Source of the DNA: Gracilaria caudata
Taxonomy: Eukaryota; Rhodophyta; Florideophyceae; Gracilariales; Gracilariaceae
Length of the DNA stretch: 34,137 nt
Direction of reading: 5' to 3'
Assembly (NCBI GenBank): GCA_030374735.1
Contig: JASCIV010000183.1
Span: forward strand, 1-34,137
In this document: in pieces, positions 9,535 through 18,581 of the stretch
How positions within the stretch are numbered: position 1 is the stretch's first letter
Layout: each line of letters begins with the position of its first letter
Notes under the pieces: model-generated
Databases searched by the model: none
Seen by the model: the letters and a program-made list of their open reading frames with translations, nothing else
Told to the model about the DNA's origin: nothing
Program-made: the position numbers and the translations under genes

Positions 9535-10473
9535 TCACATCCATGCCTTTTCCCTGTTCGCGTCCTTGAGAACAATCAGATTCTCCCACTCATCTGCATT
9601 GATCTCGTGCGTAACCTTGCGAAGCTTTGGAACGTTCTTTCTCTTCTTGTTTCCAGAACAAGAGCTTCGCGTCGTGCCTGCGTCGTCCCCATCACGAGAT
9701 GCTGGTTTGGGGCGCTTTCCGCAGAGGGTGCGTTCTTGGCGAGAATCCATCCCCTTCACTGCTGCCGAACTCCGCTGTTTTGCTCCGCGACAGCTTCTTC
9801 CAGCATCGGCTGAGACTGAGTTTTGACCGCTGCGTTTCGTTGATCTCCTTTCTTGCGAGAGAGATTTACCCATGCGACTGGGGCACCTTTCCAACGGCAC
9901 GGAAGGCTTGTGATGCGTCAAAGCAGGAAACATTTGATTCTCATCATTGGCCGAGATGGTCGCTTTTGCTTTCCTTTTCTTGTGACCGTCCAGCGACGTA
10001 TTCACTTCAACCTCTTCTTTCGATGTTGGCCTATTGACTTGCTTTGGAGTGTCCCCCGTCTTAATTCGGATGCGGACCATAAGTTCCAGTAAGAATCCAT
10101 CCTCATCCACTTCGTGCTCCGGTCGCACTCTCAATCTCAACCACACCGCTTCCCTTGAGCTTTTGTTCCGCTTCTTTGTTGAAGGGGCTTCTTCGCCGGT
10201 GCGTGTCCGTTTTCGGGCGTTCCCTTCAGCTGAATGCTCCAATCGAGCAGGAGGGAGTCCTGCATCGCGGTGGTCTCTTTTTCTTGTTGCTGTCATATGC
10301 GAGAGACTGTCTCCAGAAGCCTTCGATTCAGCTCTTTCTTCTTGTGACGGAGTGGGGGTAATGGTCTTCATAGAGGATGCCCATATCGGCTTGTCAGGAT
10401 TTCGCGCGGCACGACGCACGTGTGCTTTATACGCTTCCGGTAATTCCCACTCTCGACCGGCAGGGAGTGCCAT
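9535..10473 (-). CDS. Basic nuclear-type protein, B family (intact copy 1)
   Basis: A 312-residue protein. The start is set by the paralog at 23881-24828, which begins MALPTGQEW against MALPAGREW here. The longer open frame upstream has only a TTG start. Three blocks are conserved across the copies: an N-terminal block with EWELPEAY (about 8-15); a central WLRLRVRPEHEVDEDGF (111-127); and a C-terminal KKRKNVPKLRKVTHEINADEW (277-297 region). The rest is rich in lysine, arginine and serine, with a likely bipartite nuclear signal (RKRTRTG...KKRNK, 87-103). I recognise no known domain. Chromatin or RNA binding is a guess from composition. A TATATAAGAA lies about 185 bases upstream on the coding strand. 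Confidence 0.7.
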   Translation of the reverse strand: MALPAGREWELPEAYKAHVRRAARNPDKPIWASSMKTITPTPSQEERAESKASGDSLSHMTATRKRDHRDAGLPPARLEHSAEGNARKRTRTGEEAPSTKKRNKSSREAVWLRLRVRPEHEVDEDGFLLELMVRIRIKTGDTPKQVNRPTSKEEVEVNTSLDGHKKRKAKATISANDENQMFPALTHHKPSVPLERCPSRMGKSLSQERRSTKRSGQNSVSADAGRSCRGAKQRSSAAVKGMDSRQERTLCGKRPKPASRDGDDAGTTRSSCSGNKKRKNVPKLRKVTHEINADEWENLIVLKDANREKAWM

Positions 10474-11174
10474 GAAGCAAGAGAAAGAGAGAACAAGTTC
10501 TTGGCGGAGAGGCGGAGATTCAAAGAGATTGAGAGTTGGACACGTTGGTGTATGTAGTGTGCTTTGACTTCCAGAAGTTCGAGGAAGTGAGGATGCGGGA
10601 AAACTCAAGATAGGAACCGTGTAGAATGACGAACGAGAAGCCGGAGAAACTTCTTCTTATATAATCTAAAGGGTACGAAACTATGCAACCGTGATTGAGG
10701 ATATGTGCGGGAGTTGGAATGTAAAGAACTCGGTGATGACTGAAGAGAAAAGAACAAATGAATGTAGGAAGTGAGTGTGTGGAACAGGCATTGAATGAAT
10801 GTTGAGTCAGTTCAAGACAGAACAACCATCGAGCGCCTCCTGTCGAATCGGAGTCTCAAATGCTGCAAGAGGCTGATACGAACTGCGACCGACACCACTG
10901 GGGAAAGGTTCGACTCTTACGAGTTCCAGCGCGCGCTTGAATTGTGTACGCCGTGGTCACACGTGCTGATTTCTCCATCATGTTTATGCGAACGCGGGAC
11001 GTGAGTTTTGTTATCTTGGCCGATTTAGATCCGTGTTGGTTTTACGGATTTTCAAGATGCCTCATAATCGAAAGGAGATGGAAGCACGGCGAAGATGGTC
11101 CATGGTTACGTAGCGTCGTGAAAGAAATGTACATTGCAAAGATATGCGGAAGCTTTTGGGCGACGTTCTTTTTC
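10474..11174. other. 5' flank of B gene copy 1, shared by all four B units
   Basis: No gene is seen. Much of this stretch matches the flank of B copy 2 (around 25250-25615). In inverted orientation it also matches sequence upstream of the degenerate plus-strand copies. It holds the TATA-like box and probably the 5' untranslated region. Confidence 0.5.
10655..10664 (-). promoter_or_regulatory. TATA-like box upstream of B gene copy 1
   Basis: TATATAAGAA on the minus strand, about 185 bases before the ATG at 10473. The matching position upstream of copy 2 (about 25065) reads TTTACACCAG, so that gene lacks this box. Confidence 0.35.
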
Positions 11175-11906
11175 TCAAGAATTACCAGGTGAAACCAATT
11201 TGTAAACTCTTCTGATCGTGTCCAAGAATTTCGAAAAGCTCCTTCCCCATTCGACGAGAAAGCGGAAGTTGAAGTTGCGAAGGTATTCAAAGATCATCTT
11301 CGAATACCTTCGCAATGCGACTCCATCATGAAGTTGAAGATGCGAACTTCGCATCTTCAACTTCATGATGGAGGCGCAGCGCTGCGAGCTCCACTGGAGT
11401 GCTGCGGTGGTTGGCAGACAGTCACGTGCCATGCGCCGTGGCACGCGCCGCAGCCGCGGAAGACGCCCGAGCTCATTTTGGGAGATTGAGAACCTGCACC
11501 CGACCTCTGTGCTGCGCGCCCACGGGTGGCTTGAGGTGGTGTCCGAGTTGCCCGCTGGCTCCAGCGTATCCAACCCTTTCTGAGTGATCATGACATGCAT
11601 GCCAGCTAGGCACCCGGAACAGGACTTATCGCAGTATGGAGCCGGCAAATTGGATAATCTGTACACTGGCAGCGCGCGAGGCTGCCAGAAGCCCGATCTG
11701 GCGCATGGGCGACGACCGACTTCCGCCGCAGCCTGCCACCGCCAGCTCCTTTCCTCTAGACAGAGGCTCTTTTTCTTGATTCGCGCACTCCCACCTGGGC
11801 AGCAGTTCTGTTCTTGGGAACAGACAGAGCACAGGTAGCATGGGCAAGCCACGCGGGACAAAGCGGTACTTGCGTCCACGTCTTTCTCCCGAACGATAGA
11901 AATCAT
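11175..11906 (-). other. Open frame of 243 codons, probably not a gene
   Basis: An ATG-initiated frame with a counterpart at 25616-26290 sharing both ends (start MISIV.EK.VDASTALSRVAC, end RRVYKL(V/L)SPGNS). In the middle the two copies are read in different frames: the residues LDTLEPAGNSDTTS of this copy appear in another frame in the second. Point differences also fall freely on residue-changing positions. That pattern suggests non-coding DNA that happens to be open. Part of it is common flank of the B units. If real, it would be a small cysteine-containing protein of unknown role. Confidence 0.25.
11275..11373. repeat. Two adjacent near-perfect palindromes
   Basis: The first (11275-11315) has 14-base arms ending in GGTATTC and a partly paired centre. 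The second (11321-11373) has two perfect 26-base arms around one central base. They occupy about 75 bases that are absent from the matching place in the second module copy (near 25720). There the sequence runs directly from GAAGATGTGAAGACATTCGA to GGTGGAGGCGCAG. The insertion keeps the surrounding frame open. Confidence 0.9.
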
Positions 11907-12147
11907 CTTCGCTATTGCTCGTGCTCGCGGTAATGAACGCCTACTTTTACTGAAGCCCCTCTAACAAACAGGGAGAAGTCAAGGAGCCCGTTTTGATTGG
12001 GGCGCTCTGCATCATGGGCGTCATGTGCGTTCTCTTTCTTGCCTTCATGCAATACGAACACATCAACGACTGAAAGACTATTTGAATCAAGTTTGTTTCT
12101 AATCAATACGCTTGTCGTATTGTATCGATACCACTCTTGTTCTTCCC

Positions 12148-13518
12148 TCACGCCCAAATCCGACTCCAGTAAAGTGAAACCGCATCAAAAATCCCCTTCA
12201 TCAACAAGCCATACTTGTTTCGCATCGAGCTTATTATTGACCCCAGCTTGTCATGAATCCACTTCAATTCCTTCCTTATTGCGTTGAAAGGGTATGGACG
12301 TTCCATGCTTTCACGCATCTGAACAACTCTCTCTTTGTCCAGTTCCCACCCACTTGAGGCCCCGGACACTGGGCTCGGTCGTGACGAAAGCAACTGTTTG
12401 GGAATATGCGCTCTGTCCCACAAGTTTGCATCTTCGGGCGGTGTCCCTTGAAGCTTGCGTTGGAACCTTTTCACCCGTTCGCACCACTTCCGCGCCTCAC
12501 GTTCTCTTACAGTCGACGGCGTTGTACGTTTTACCGATGGAGATTTCCCATGTGGCCAAAGTGTTGTCCACCTTGAATCCACTTGCCGATCGAAATATAG
12601 TGCCTTCATTCCGACCTGATCGGCACTCTTTGCATTGGAAAACTTCTTGTTCGCCTCTGATCGGCGGCATTCTCTCGTGGCGCAGAAGGTGTCGAAGCGC
12701 ACTTCATCATCCCTCTTTACGGAGGATATTGCCATTTCAACAGATTCATTTTGGCTCTTGGAAGTGTTATGCTTCTTGATAGGTTTCAAGCTCAGCATAT
12801 CCCCGGTACGATTCTTACCAGTTTTGCCCATGATCTCATCAAATAATGCGAGGCTCTCTGACGACTTTTCAGAAGCCCTTCCTTCCTTCCCTTGCTCCTT
12901 CATGATCTCATTTGGAGACTTAACTTCCATAAAGTTTTTCCCTGTGCCTCGTGGTAACGCATCCCACCAACTGATGCACGTAGGCTTCGTTCGGGCTTTA
13001 ACATTACCGCCCTGTTTGTTGGAACTGTATTGATGTCTAGGCCCTCGAAGGCGGGCCAAAACAGGTTTGCGACGTGAATCGACTTCCTGTTTGATGGCAT
13101 CAAACACTGCCAAGCTTTCCGTTGAGGGCGTGAATCCGAAGGAAGAGCTCGAACTTCCTTCCCCAGCTCCAGATTCTTCGGTGCCTACTGGGCGGTTCCC
13201 GTTTCGCTGAAATGCTCGCACCATACCGTAAGATGAACCTGCAGGGGGGTTTGTCAGTTTCCTTCCCTCGTTCATTTCCATGGACTTCCCATCGGAGATA
13301 CCAGTATTCGTACCACAGCTTGGGTGTAAGAATTCCGACCAAGTCAAGACCTTAATCTCTGGCAAATCGTCACAGCCGTCACTGCGATTTTGCGATTTGT
13401 TGTTGGAGGGAACTTTTCCCAGATTTCGCAATGCTGCCGAGCGTTTCTTGTCAACTTCGCGTTTGACCTCGTCGAACACCTGAAGACTAGCGGCAGATGG
13501 TGTGAAGTGTTGAGACAT
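12148..13518 (-). CDS. Repeat protein of unknown function, R family (full copy 1)
   Basis: A 456-residue protein with an ATG start (MSQHFTPSAASL). It contains a repeated motif, FTPSxESLAVFDxIKxEVD, at about 5-26 and 129-154, and a weaker third version at 219-237. The first two are each followed 35-50 residues later by a tryptophan motif (VLTWSEFLHP at 57-66, CISWWDALPR at 181-190). The second half is basic and holds no repeat. Signal peptide and membrane helices are absent, so the protein is probably cytosolic or nuclear. I know no family with this motif. The gene at 26539-27903 is identical over the first 416 residues. A truncated relative lies immediately upstream at 13951-14574. Confidence 0.75.
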   Translation of the reverse strand: MSQHFTPSAASLQVFDEVKREVDKKRSAALRNLGKVPSNNKSQNRSDGCDDLPEIKVLTWSEFLHPSCGTNTGISDGKSMEMNEGRKLTNPPAGSSYGMVRAFQRNGNRPVGTEESGAGEGSSSSSFGFTPSTESLAVFDAIKQEVDSRRKPVLARLRGPRHQYSSNKQGGNVKARTKPTCISWWDALPRGTGKNFMEVKSPNEIMKEQGKEGRASEKSSESLALFDEIMGKTGKNRTGDMLSLKPIKKHNTSKSQNESVEMAISSVKRDDEVRFDTFCATRECRRSEANKKFSNAKSADQVGMKALYFDRQVDSRWTTLWPHGKSPSVKRTTPSTVREREARKWCERVKRFQRKLQGTPPEDANLWDRAHIPKQLLSSRPSPVSGASSGWELDKERVVQMRESMERPYPFNAIRKELKWIHDKLGSIISSMRNKYGLLMKGIFDAVSLYWSRIWA

Positions 13519-13996
13519 TTCTTACGGTTGCAAAGTTTTGGGCGGATCGGGAACAAGAAGCTTCAAACACTTTCTATTTGCGTACGCAGAAGCACAAAGA
13601 ACGCAAGCAACTTGGGGATAGCGCAAGGAGAACATATAATCGAGCTCCGATGCAAGAACTGACACAGGATATCAATTTACGAGAGAGGGTGAACGCAGTG
13701 AAACTTCATGCCAAGATATCGTAATGGATGATGTCGTGGTGGCTACCATCTGCATTTGGTTCCAACTCTCGTGGGTGCTGACATTGTGCACTGCAACATT
13801 GCGTATGATCATAAGCCCAGCAGCGGATTCGAGGACACGCCTGTGACGCACAATGACTTTCCTCGGTGTTTCCATTTTTGTCATCGAAGCTAACCAACTC
13901 AACCGAAAAGAGCGATAGCCTTTTCGTTGGAAAGCGATTTCTCGAACAATTCAAGGAACAGAGAGTCCATCAAATGGTTTGATGACACTACGGTTG
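13519..13996 (-). repeat. 5' flank unit of R gene, copy 1
   Basis: This flank occurs three times: here, at about 14575-15055 upstream of the truncated R gene, and at 27904-28383 upstream of the right full R gene. A conserved TATA-like GATTATATG (13633-13641, minus strand) lies about 120 bases before the ATG. A frame of about 70 codons starting at 13884 stays open in part in all three copies, but changes are mostly residue-altering, so I do not call it a gene. Confidence 0.7.
13633..13641 (-). promoter_or_regulatory. TATA-like box of R gene copy 1
   Basis: GATTATATG on the minus strand, about 120 bases before the ATG at 13518. The same sequence is kept before the right copy (28018-28026). It is altered to GATATTTTC before the truncated gene. 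Confidence 0.35.
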
Positions 13997-14574
13997 GTTA
14001 TTGCAGTTCGGTGCTTATCCGTTTTCCTCTTGATGCTATCAAAAACCGCGAGGCTCTCCGTTAACGGTACAAAAGTCCCCTGATGCGTCACTTCTTCTTC
14101 CATTCTCTCATTCGAGGACTGAACTTCTAAAAAATGTTTCTCCGTCCTTTGTGGTAATGCGTCCCACCATCTGACGCACGCAGGTTTCGTTTTGTCTCTA
14201 AGCTTTCCAACCTCACTGTTATGACCTCTTTCATGTACAGACTCTCGGAGGCGGGCCAAGACAGGTTTGCGATGCGAATCGACTTCCCGTTTAATGGAAT
14301 CAAACACCGCCAGACTTTCCTTGGATGGAGTGAACCCGAGCGAAGATCTCGGACCCACTATTTCTTGTTCAGTACGTGGGTGTAGGAACTCCCACCAAGT
14401 GACGGTTTTAACTTCTGGTGTGGTCTCCCCGCCATCACTGAGACCTTGGTTCTTGCTCTGCCGGCGAACCATTTGTAGACTCTCCAAAGCTGCCAAGCGC
14501 TTTTTGTCGACTTCGCGTTTCACCTCGTCAAACACTCTCAGACTTGCCGCAGATGGGGTGTAGTGCTGAGACAT
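13951..14574 (-). CDS. Truncated R-family protein
   Basis: A 207-residue protein starting at the ATG matching the full R genes (MSQHYTPSAASL). The open frame upstream to 14613 has only TTG. It keeps three repeat motifs (FTPSKESLAVFDSIKREVD among them) and both tryptophan motifs (VTWWEFLHP, VRWWDALP), then stops where the full proteins continue for about 220 residues. The last dozen codons (through IKPFDGLSVP) are not R coding sequence. They match the 5' flank of the neighbouring R gene, as seen near 15020-15045 and 28340-28383. So it is a 3'-truncated tandem duplicate whose end is read from flanking DNA. The open frame suggests it may still be expressed; equally it may be a young pseudogene. 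Confidence 0.55.
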   Translation of the reverse strand: MSQHYTPSAASLRVFDEVKREVDKKRLAALESLQMVRRQSKNQGLSDGGETTPEVKTVTWWEFLHPRTEQEIVGPRSSLGFTPSKESLAVFDSIKREVDSHRKPVLARLRESVHERGHNSEVGKLRDKTKPACVRWWDALPQRTEKHFLEVQSSNERMEEEVTHQGTFVPLTESLAVFDSIKRKTDKHRTAITNRSVIKPFDGLSVP

Positions 14575-15060
14575 TTCGTACAATTTGCAAAGAACCGGGA
14601 TGGATGACAGCAAAAAGTTCGACAGAATAATCTCTTACGCAGAAGCAGCAACAATACAAGCAAATTGATGATAGCGCAGGAAGAAAATATCGTAGTTCCG
14701 ATGAAAGAACTGATAGCGAATATCAGTTGCGGGGGGAGTGGAAAGGATTAAAGCTACACTCCAAGAGACCAACATGGAAGATTTCGTGGCGGCTAGCATT
14801 TGCATTTGGTTCCAACTCTCGCGGGTGCTGACAATGTGCACTGCAAAATTGCGTTTCACCATAAGCTGAGAAATGGATACGAGGTCACGCCTGTAACGCA
14901 TAATGACTCTCCTCGGCGTTTTCATTTCTCTCATGAAGCTAACCAACTCAATTGAAATCAAAAGATAAAAGATAGCCTTCTCGTTGCAATGCGATTTATC
15001 AAACAATTCAAGGAACAGAGAGCTAATCTGCGGATTGGCTGATACCACCGTTTGTATCTG
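14575..15060 (-). repeat. 5' flank unit of R gene, copy 2
   Basis: Diverged copy of the flank at 13519-13996, containing the shared stretch around TTGGTTCCAACTCTCG and GTGCTGACA.TGTGCACTGC. It is the most diverged of the three copies. Confidence 0.7.
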
Positions 15061-15609
15061 CTTCTAACCATCTCTTCATCTGTAGCAAAAGCTTTCAGCA
15101 TTGAAATGGGGCATCATTTTAATTCAATCTAATTAAGAACTGAGTGAAGTGGTATGGTACGAAAATCTGTGGAGGAAATCGATTACATGCGCAATCTTTA
15201 TGTGACCCAGGAATGCTCTGCGCTACTGAGGTTTGAAATACGATGTGCATGACAGGGATGTTTCCCTAGAAGCTTGAGAGAACATTAAGAAGAACGATGT
15301 GAAGCATACAACGTGTAAGAGAGAAGACCAAGATAAAGGTAAGTTCAATCCCTTTTGTCTGACTTTGTCGACAAGTGTTGCCTCAATCGATGACAACTTT
15401 TTCCAGTGTACCTACGAGGGTACGAAGGTAGAACTCGCAGTGCGACACGCATGCACAATTGCACAATTGTCGCCACGCTTTCGTGCGTGTTGTGCGACGC
15501 AGACACCACGCTTAGCTGTCCACGACTCCCCTCAGATCATCGTGACGACTTCAACTAGCATCCATTTTCAAAGATCTACCCTTTGTACATGAACCTCAGT
15601 GTGGCAACT
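15061..15609. other. Intergenic region between R and inverted B units
   Basis: No gene is seen. About 15215-15345 is recognisably related to 28498-28610, for example ACGATGTG and GACCAAGAT.AAGGTAAG. This shows that the right module joins its single R flank directly to this sequence. A short palindromic run around CACAATTGCACAATTGT lies near 15457. Confidence 0.5.
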
Positions 15610-16968
15610 CGATCTCGAGAGTGATCTCCCAGAAGTCTTCTGTTCAAGTCTGCCCGTGCCACGGCGCATGGCACGTGACTCGCCCCCCATCCTCTCGAAC
15701 TCCGGCGGAAAAGGAAGTGCGGAGCCGTGCGGTGCTGCTCTGCCACCTGCATCTTCACGCAACCGTCTCTTCATCGAATGGGAGAGCAAGTCTCCGAAGT
15801 CGATGCCTACCGCCAGAAGAGCTTACAAATCGGTTCACCTGTTCGTGAGTAAGGAACAGGTCGTCCTTCATCAAAGCTTCCGCCTGTCTTAACAGTTTAT
15901 ACTTGTTTCGCTACGCTACAAAAGCATGGTCCATCTTCGCCGTGCTTCCCTCTTCTTTCAATCAGGGGGCCTCTCGAGAACAGGTACATCCAACGGGGAT
16001 GTACACTGCCCAGGGTTGCACAACACACGTGCCGTGTTCGCAAGAAGACGACGGCGTACTCAGCGCCCGTGACAATGGCACACACAATCCGAATCTGCGC
16101 TAGGGCGCCCACCGCTTCGAAATCCACTCATCGATCTTGTACGCGTTTGCAAGCATCGTTCTTCAACAGTATGACACCTCGCAGCAAAACCCGATCGTTT
16201 TTGGAAGACTTTTTGTCTGCTTCACTTTGCCTCCATCGAACCAATACCTCCGCAAACACTCAAAGTGGCCATTTCTCTCTTCGACTATTCATTGTACACG
16301 GTCACTCACAGAGTTTCATACCCTGTACGATCCGTCATCTGGTCTCAACCTCGACTTTTGTCTCGTCTTCTCTTGCTCCTCGCACCCAATCGTGGACAAG
16401 ATCTTGTTCTGCACATCCCAACACTCGCATTGATCACCCCGAATTCGCATGGAATCGAGCTACTCGGATCTTGAATCTTACATTCAGCCCTATCCTTCTC
16501 GTTCCCGTTGCCGTTCAAATTCTTCAGGTGACATGTCTCACATCCTTGGGGGAGCCTCGGACTTTCCACACGCTGCTTCTGTCTTCACACTTGGATTGGG
16601 TTCTTCGTATTGCTCTTGGACATCCCTCACCTGTGCCTGATTTCGCTAATATTTAAGACACAACCAACTCCTTCGCAATCCGGTTTCCCCTTTCCCCACT
16701 CTTCAATCTCAGATTCACTTCGTTGGTACACCTGGCTTCGTGCATCTCCATTCCGCACGGTTTGTGGTTTTTCGCATCAAACCAGTCGCATTCCTCTCGC
16801 TTGCGTGGTCCTTCCATGACCAGTTTCCGTGCTCATTCGTTGGAAGCTCTCGGCTCTTGTCCTTACCCCAGTTGCCAGCCTCTAAGGCACCTCTCTCACA
16901 GCGCCGCTTCGAGCTTTCATCCTCTCACTCCCGTTTCGAAGTGCACCCGTTCCACCTCGTTCGTGTCA
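15610..16968 (+). other. 5' flank of inverted B unit, left module
   Basis: The first part (about 15610-16180) matches the flank of the minus-strand B gene (about 10900-11495) in inverted orientation. The second part (16180-16960) is pyrimidine-rich and matches 29500-30270. A 195-codon open frame at 16069-16656 has only a GTG start and is not kept in the right copy, so I do not call it a gene. A TATTTAAGA at 16650-16658 is a possible core promoter. Confidence 0.5.
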
Positions 16969-17965
16969 ATGGCTCTTCTGCCTTGTCGAGAATGCGAACT
17001 GCCAGAAGCGTATCAGACAAACATGCGCCGTGCGTCGCGCTATAGGAGCCGTAACCGCGGACAGCCGCTGTGAGAACAGTCCCCCAAATTCCTTCTTCCG
17101 AGACCACAGCAGAAAACGCAATGAGAACGGCAAGCCTTCCAGTGACGGTTCATGTACTGCAGCTAAACGAAAGCAGGGAGATGTGCAGCACGAAACAAAG
17201 CATCACTTTGTTGGCTCTGAAACGACTCCTGCGAAGAACCGAAAACGAGCCAGTTCCGATGAAACAAAGCTTCTGCCAAGAAAACAAAGAAGGGCCTTGC
17301 CCAACCGGTGTGGCTGAGCTTGCGAATCCGACCAGAGTAGATGCGAGGTGGACGAGGATGGGATCCGGGTGGAGCGTCGCAATTATTTCCGGACTCAAAC
17401 GACTGTGTCGATGACAACCATCCATCTGCGAGGAAGCCGAATAGCTCAAAAAAAGACCGTGCTGTTGAAGCTGTGCATTAGACTGGAGGACGAAGTGAAT
17501 AAGGAAGGGTTTCGAGTAGAGCGTCGCGTTCATTCCATTGCCCAGAATGGTGTAAACGCGCAGGAAAAGACGCACTTGAACGCGAGGAAGAACGGTAACA
17601 ACAACAGGAGGCTTGAAAGCTGGTCCAAAAGTGGAGAGGTTAGACCTCTGCTCTCATGGGGAGTGGCCAAAAAGCATGCGTTTCCGGGGGAGATAACACT
17701 TGTTCATCGAGGAGATAGTCGACCATTGATGTTTCTGACAGCCGCTTGAAGGTCAAAACAAGCAAAGACCGCGCGCGAAAAGCGGTGGCAATCAAGGTTC
17801 ACCAAATATGTGGCAGAGAGCATGAGAGCAGCTCGGCAGAATCTAAGCCGGCGGAGGCTCAGCGAGGAGGCTCAGCGAGGAAACTCAGCTTGCGGAAAGC
17901 GTCTGGAAGCTGCCGGTCTTGAGGTCAAAGCCAGGACGTCACTGCGCGCGTAAACGCGTTATACA
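16969..17965 (+). pseudogene. Degenerate B-family copy, left module
   Basis: It starts MALLPCRECELPEAY, matching the intact B genes. A stop (TGA at 17071-17073) replaces the TGC found in the right-hand copy at the same place. Further on, B-type sequence continues in shifted frames: AKNRKRASSDETK, then DEDGIRVERR, then a second copy of the central motif (LEDEVNKEGFRVERR) and LKVKTSKDRARK. The C-terminal block with VTHEISAAEW is missing. Comparison with 31268-31435 shows a deletion of roughly 170 bases there. Its orientation is opposite to the intact genes. It was recognised by comparing the four B copies. Confidence 0.75.
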
Positions 17966-18581
17966 CGCCCGCCACTTGTCACGAACGAGCTCCTATTTGA
18001 GATCTGGGACACTGCGTCACTTTGATTTGAAAGCTCCGACAGATTTTCTACGCCGTTTGCGCACATTTTGATTGGCCTAAGAGTACAGCCTCTTACGCTC
18101 ATGAGCTCGAAGCATTGGGATCATCCAAGAATTTGTTACCCTTGTACTGTACTTCGGCACTTGCTGAAGTGTCGCTGTGCAGCGGGTCTTTCATACGCGC
18201 TGCAGAACAACAGATTAGGGAGACGTCCCAACATTTTCGATTCCAATCTTTGGAAGGTGGTTGGCTCAAAAGTGTGCGGAGTACAGCAGTACGTGTAGTC
18301 AATTTTTGGATGATCTCATTGTATTCAGACCTCTCAAATCAACATCAATCACGACCGTCTTCGGTACTAATTAGCTGTCGCATTCGAGGACAAGCATCAT
18401 GTTCACACAAAAGTATCTTTGAGAACATTTTCGATGACGACCACATCCCGATTCGGAGTATTGGCCGTGTTCATCAAAGTCTTGAGAGGCGTTCAGGTGC
18501 TTACATGGGATGTTTTCGAGTATACTCATGGGAGCATAGAGTACAACGACGAATCCATCCACCCAAATGGCGCCTAGTTAT
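17966..18581. other. Intergenic region
   Basis: No gene is seen. Parts match 31440-31989 in the right module, notably CGATGACGACCACATCC(C/T)GATT at about 18433. The region lies between convergent units and should contain the 3' end of the methyltransferase transcript. Confidence 0.5.

Noticed and set aside
10895..10925. A GGTTCGACTC sequence resembling a tRNA B box (also near 25350)
   Set aside because: No A box, no acceptor stem and no cloverleaf could be built around either copy.
12294..13033. Long plus-strand open frames opposite the R gene (also at 26679-27418)
   Set aside because: They are shadows of the minus-strand R genes, which have ATG starts, repeated motifs and a paralog. The apparent conservation of the shadows comes from base identity of the two copies.
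16069..16656. A 195-codon plus-strand frame upstream of the left degenerate B copy
   Set aside because: It has only a GTG start, and the homologous stretch at 29390-29970 does not keep the frame. It is pyrimidine-rich flank.
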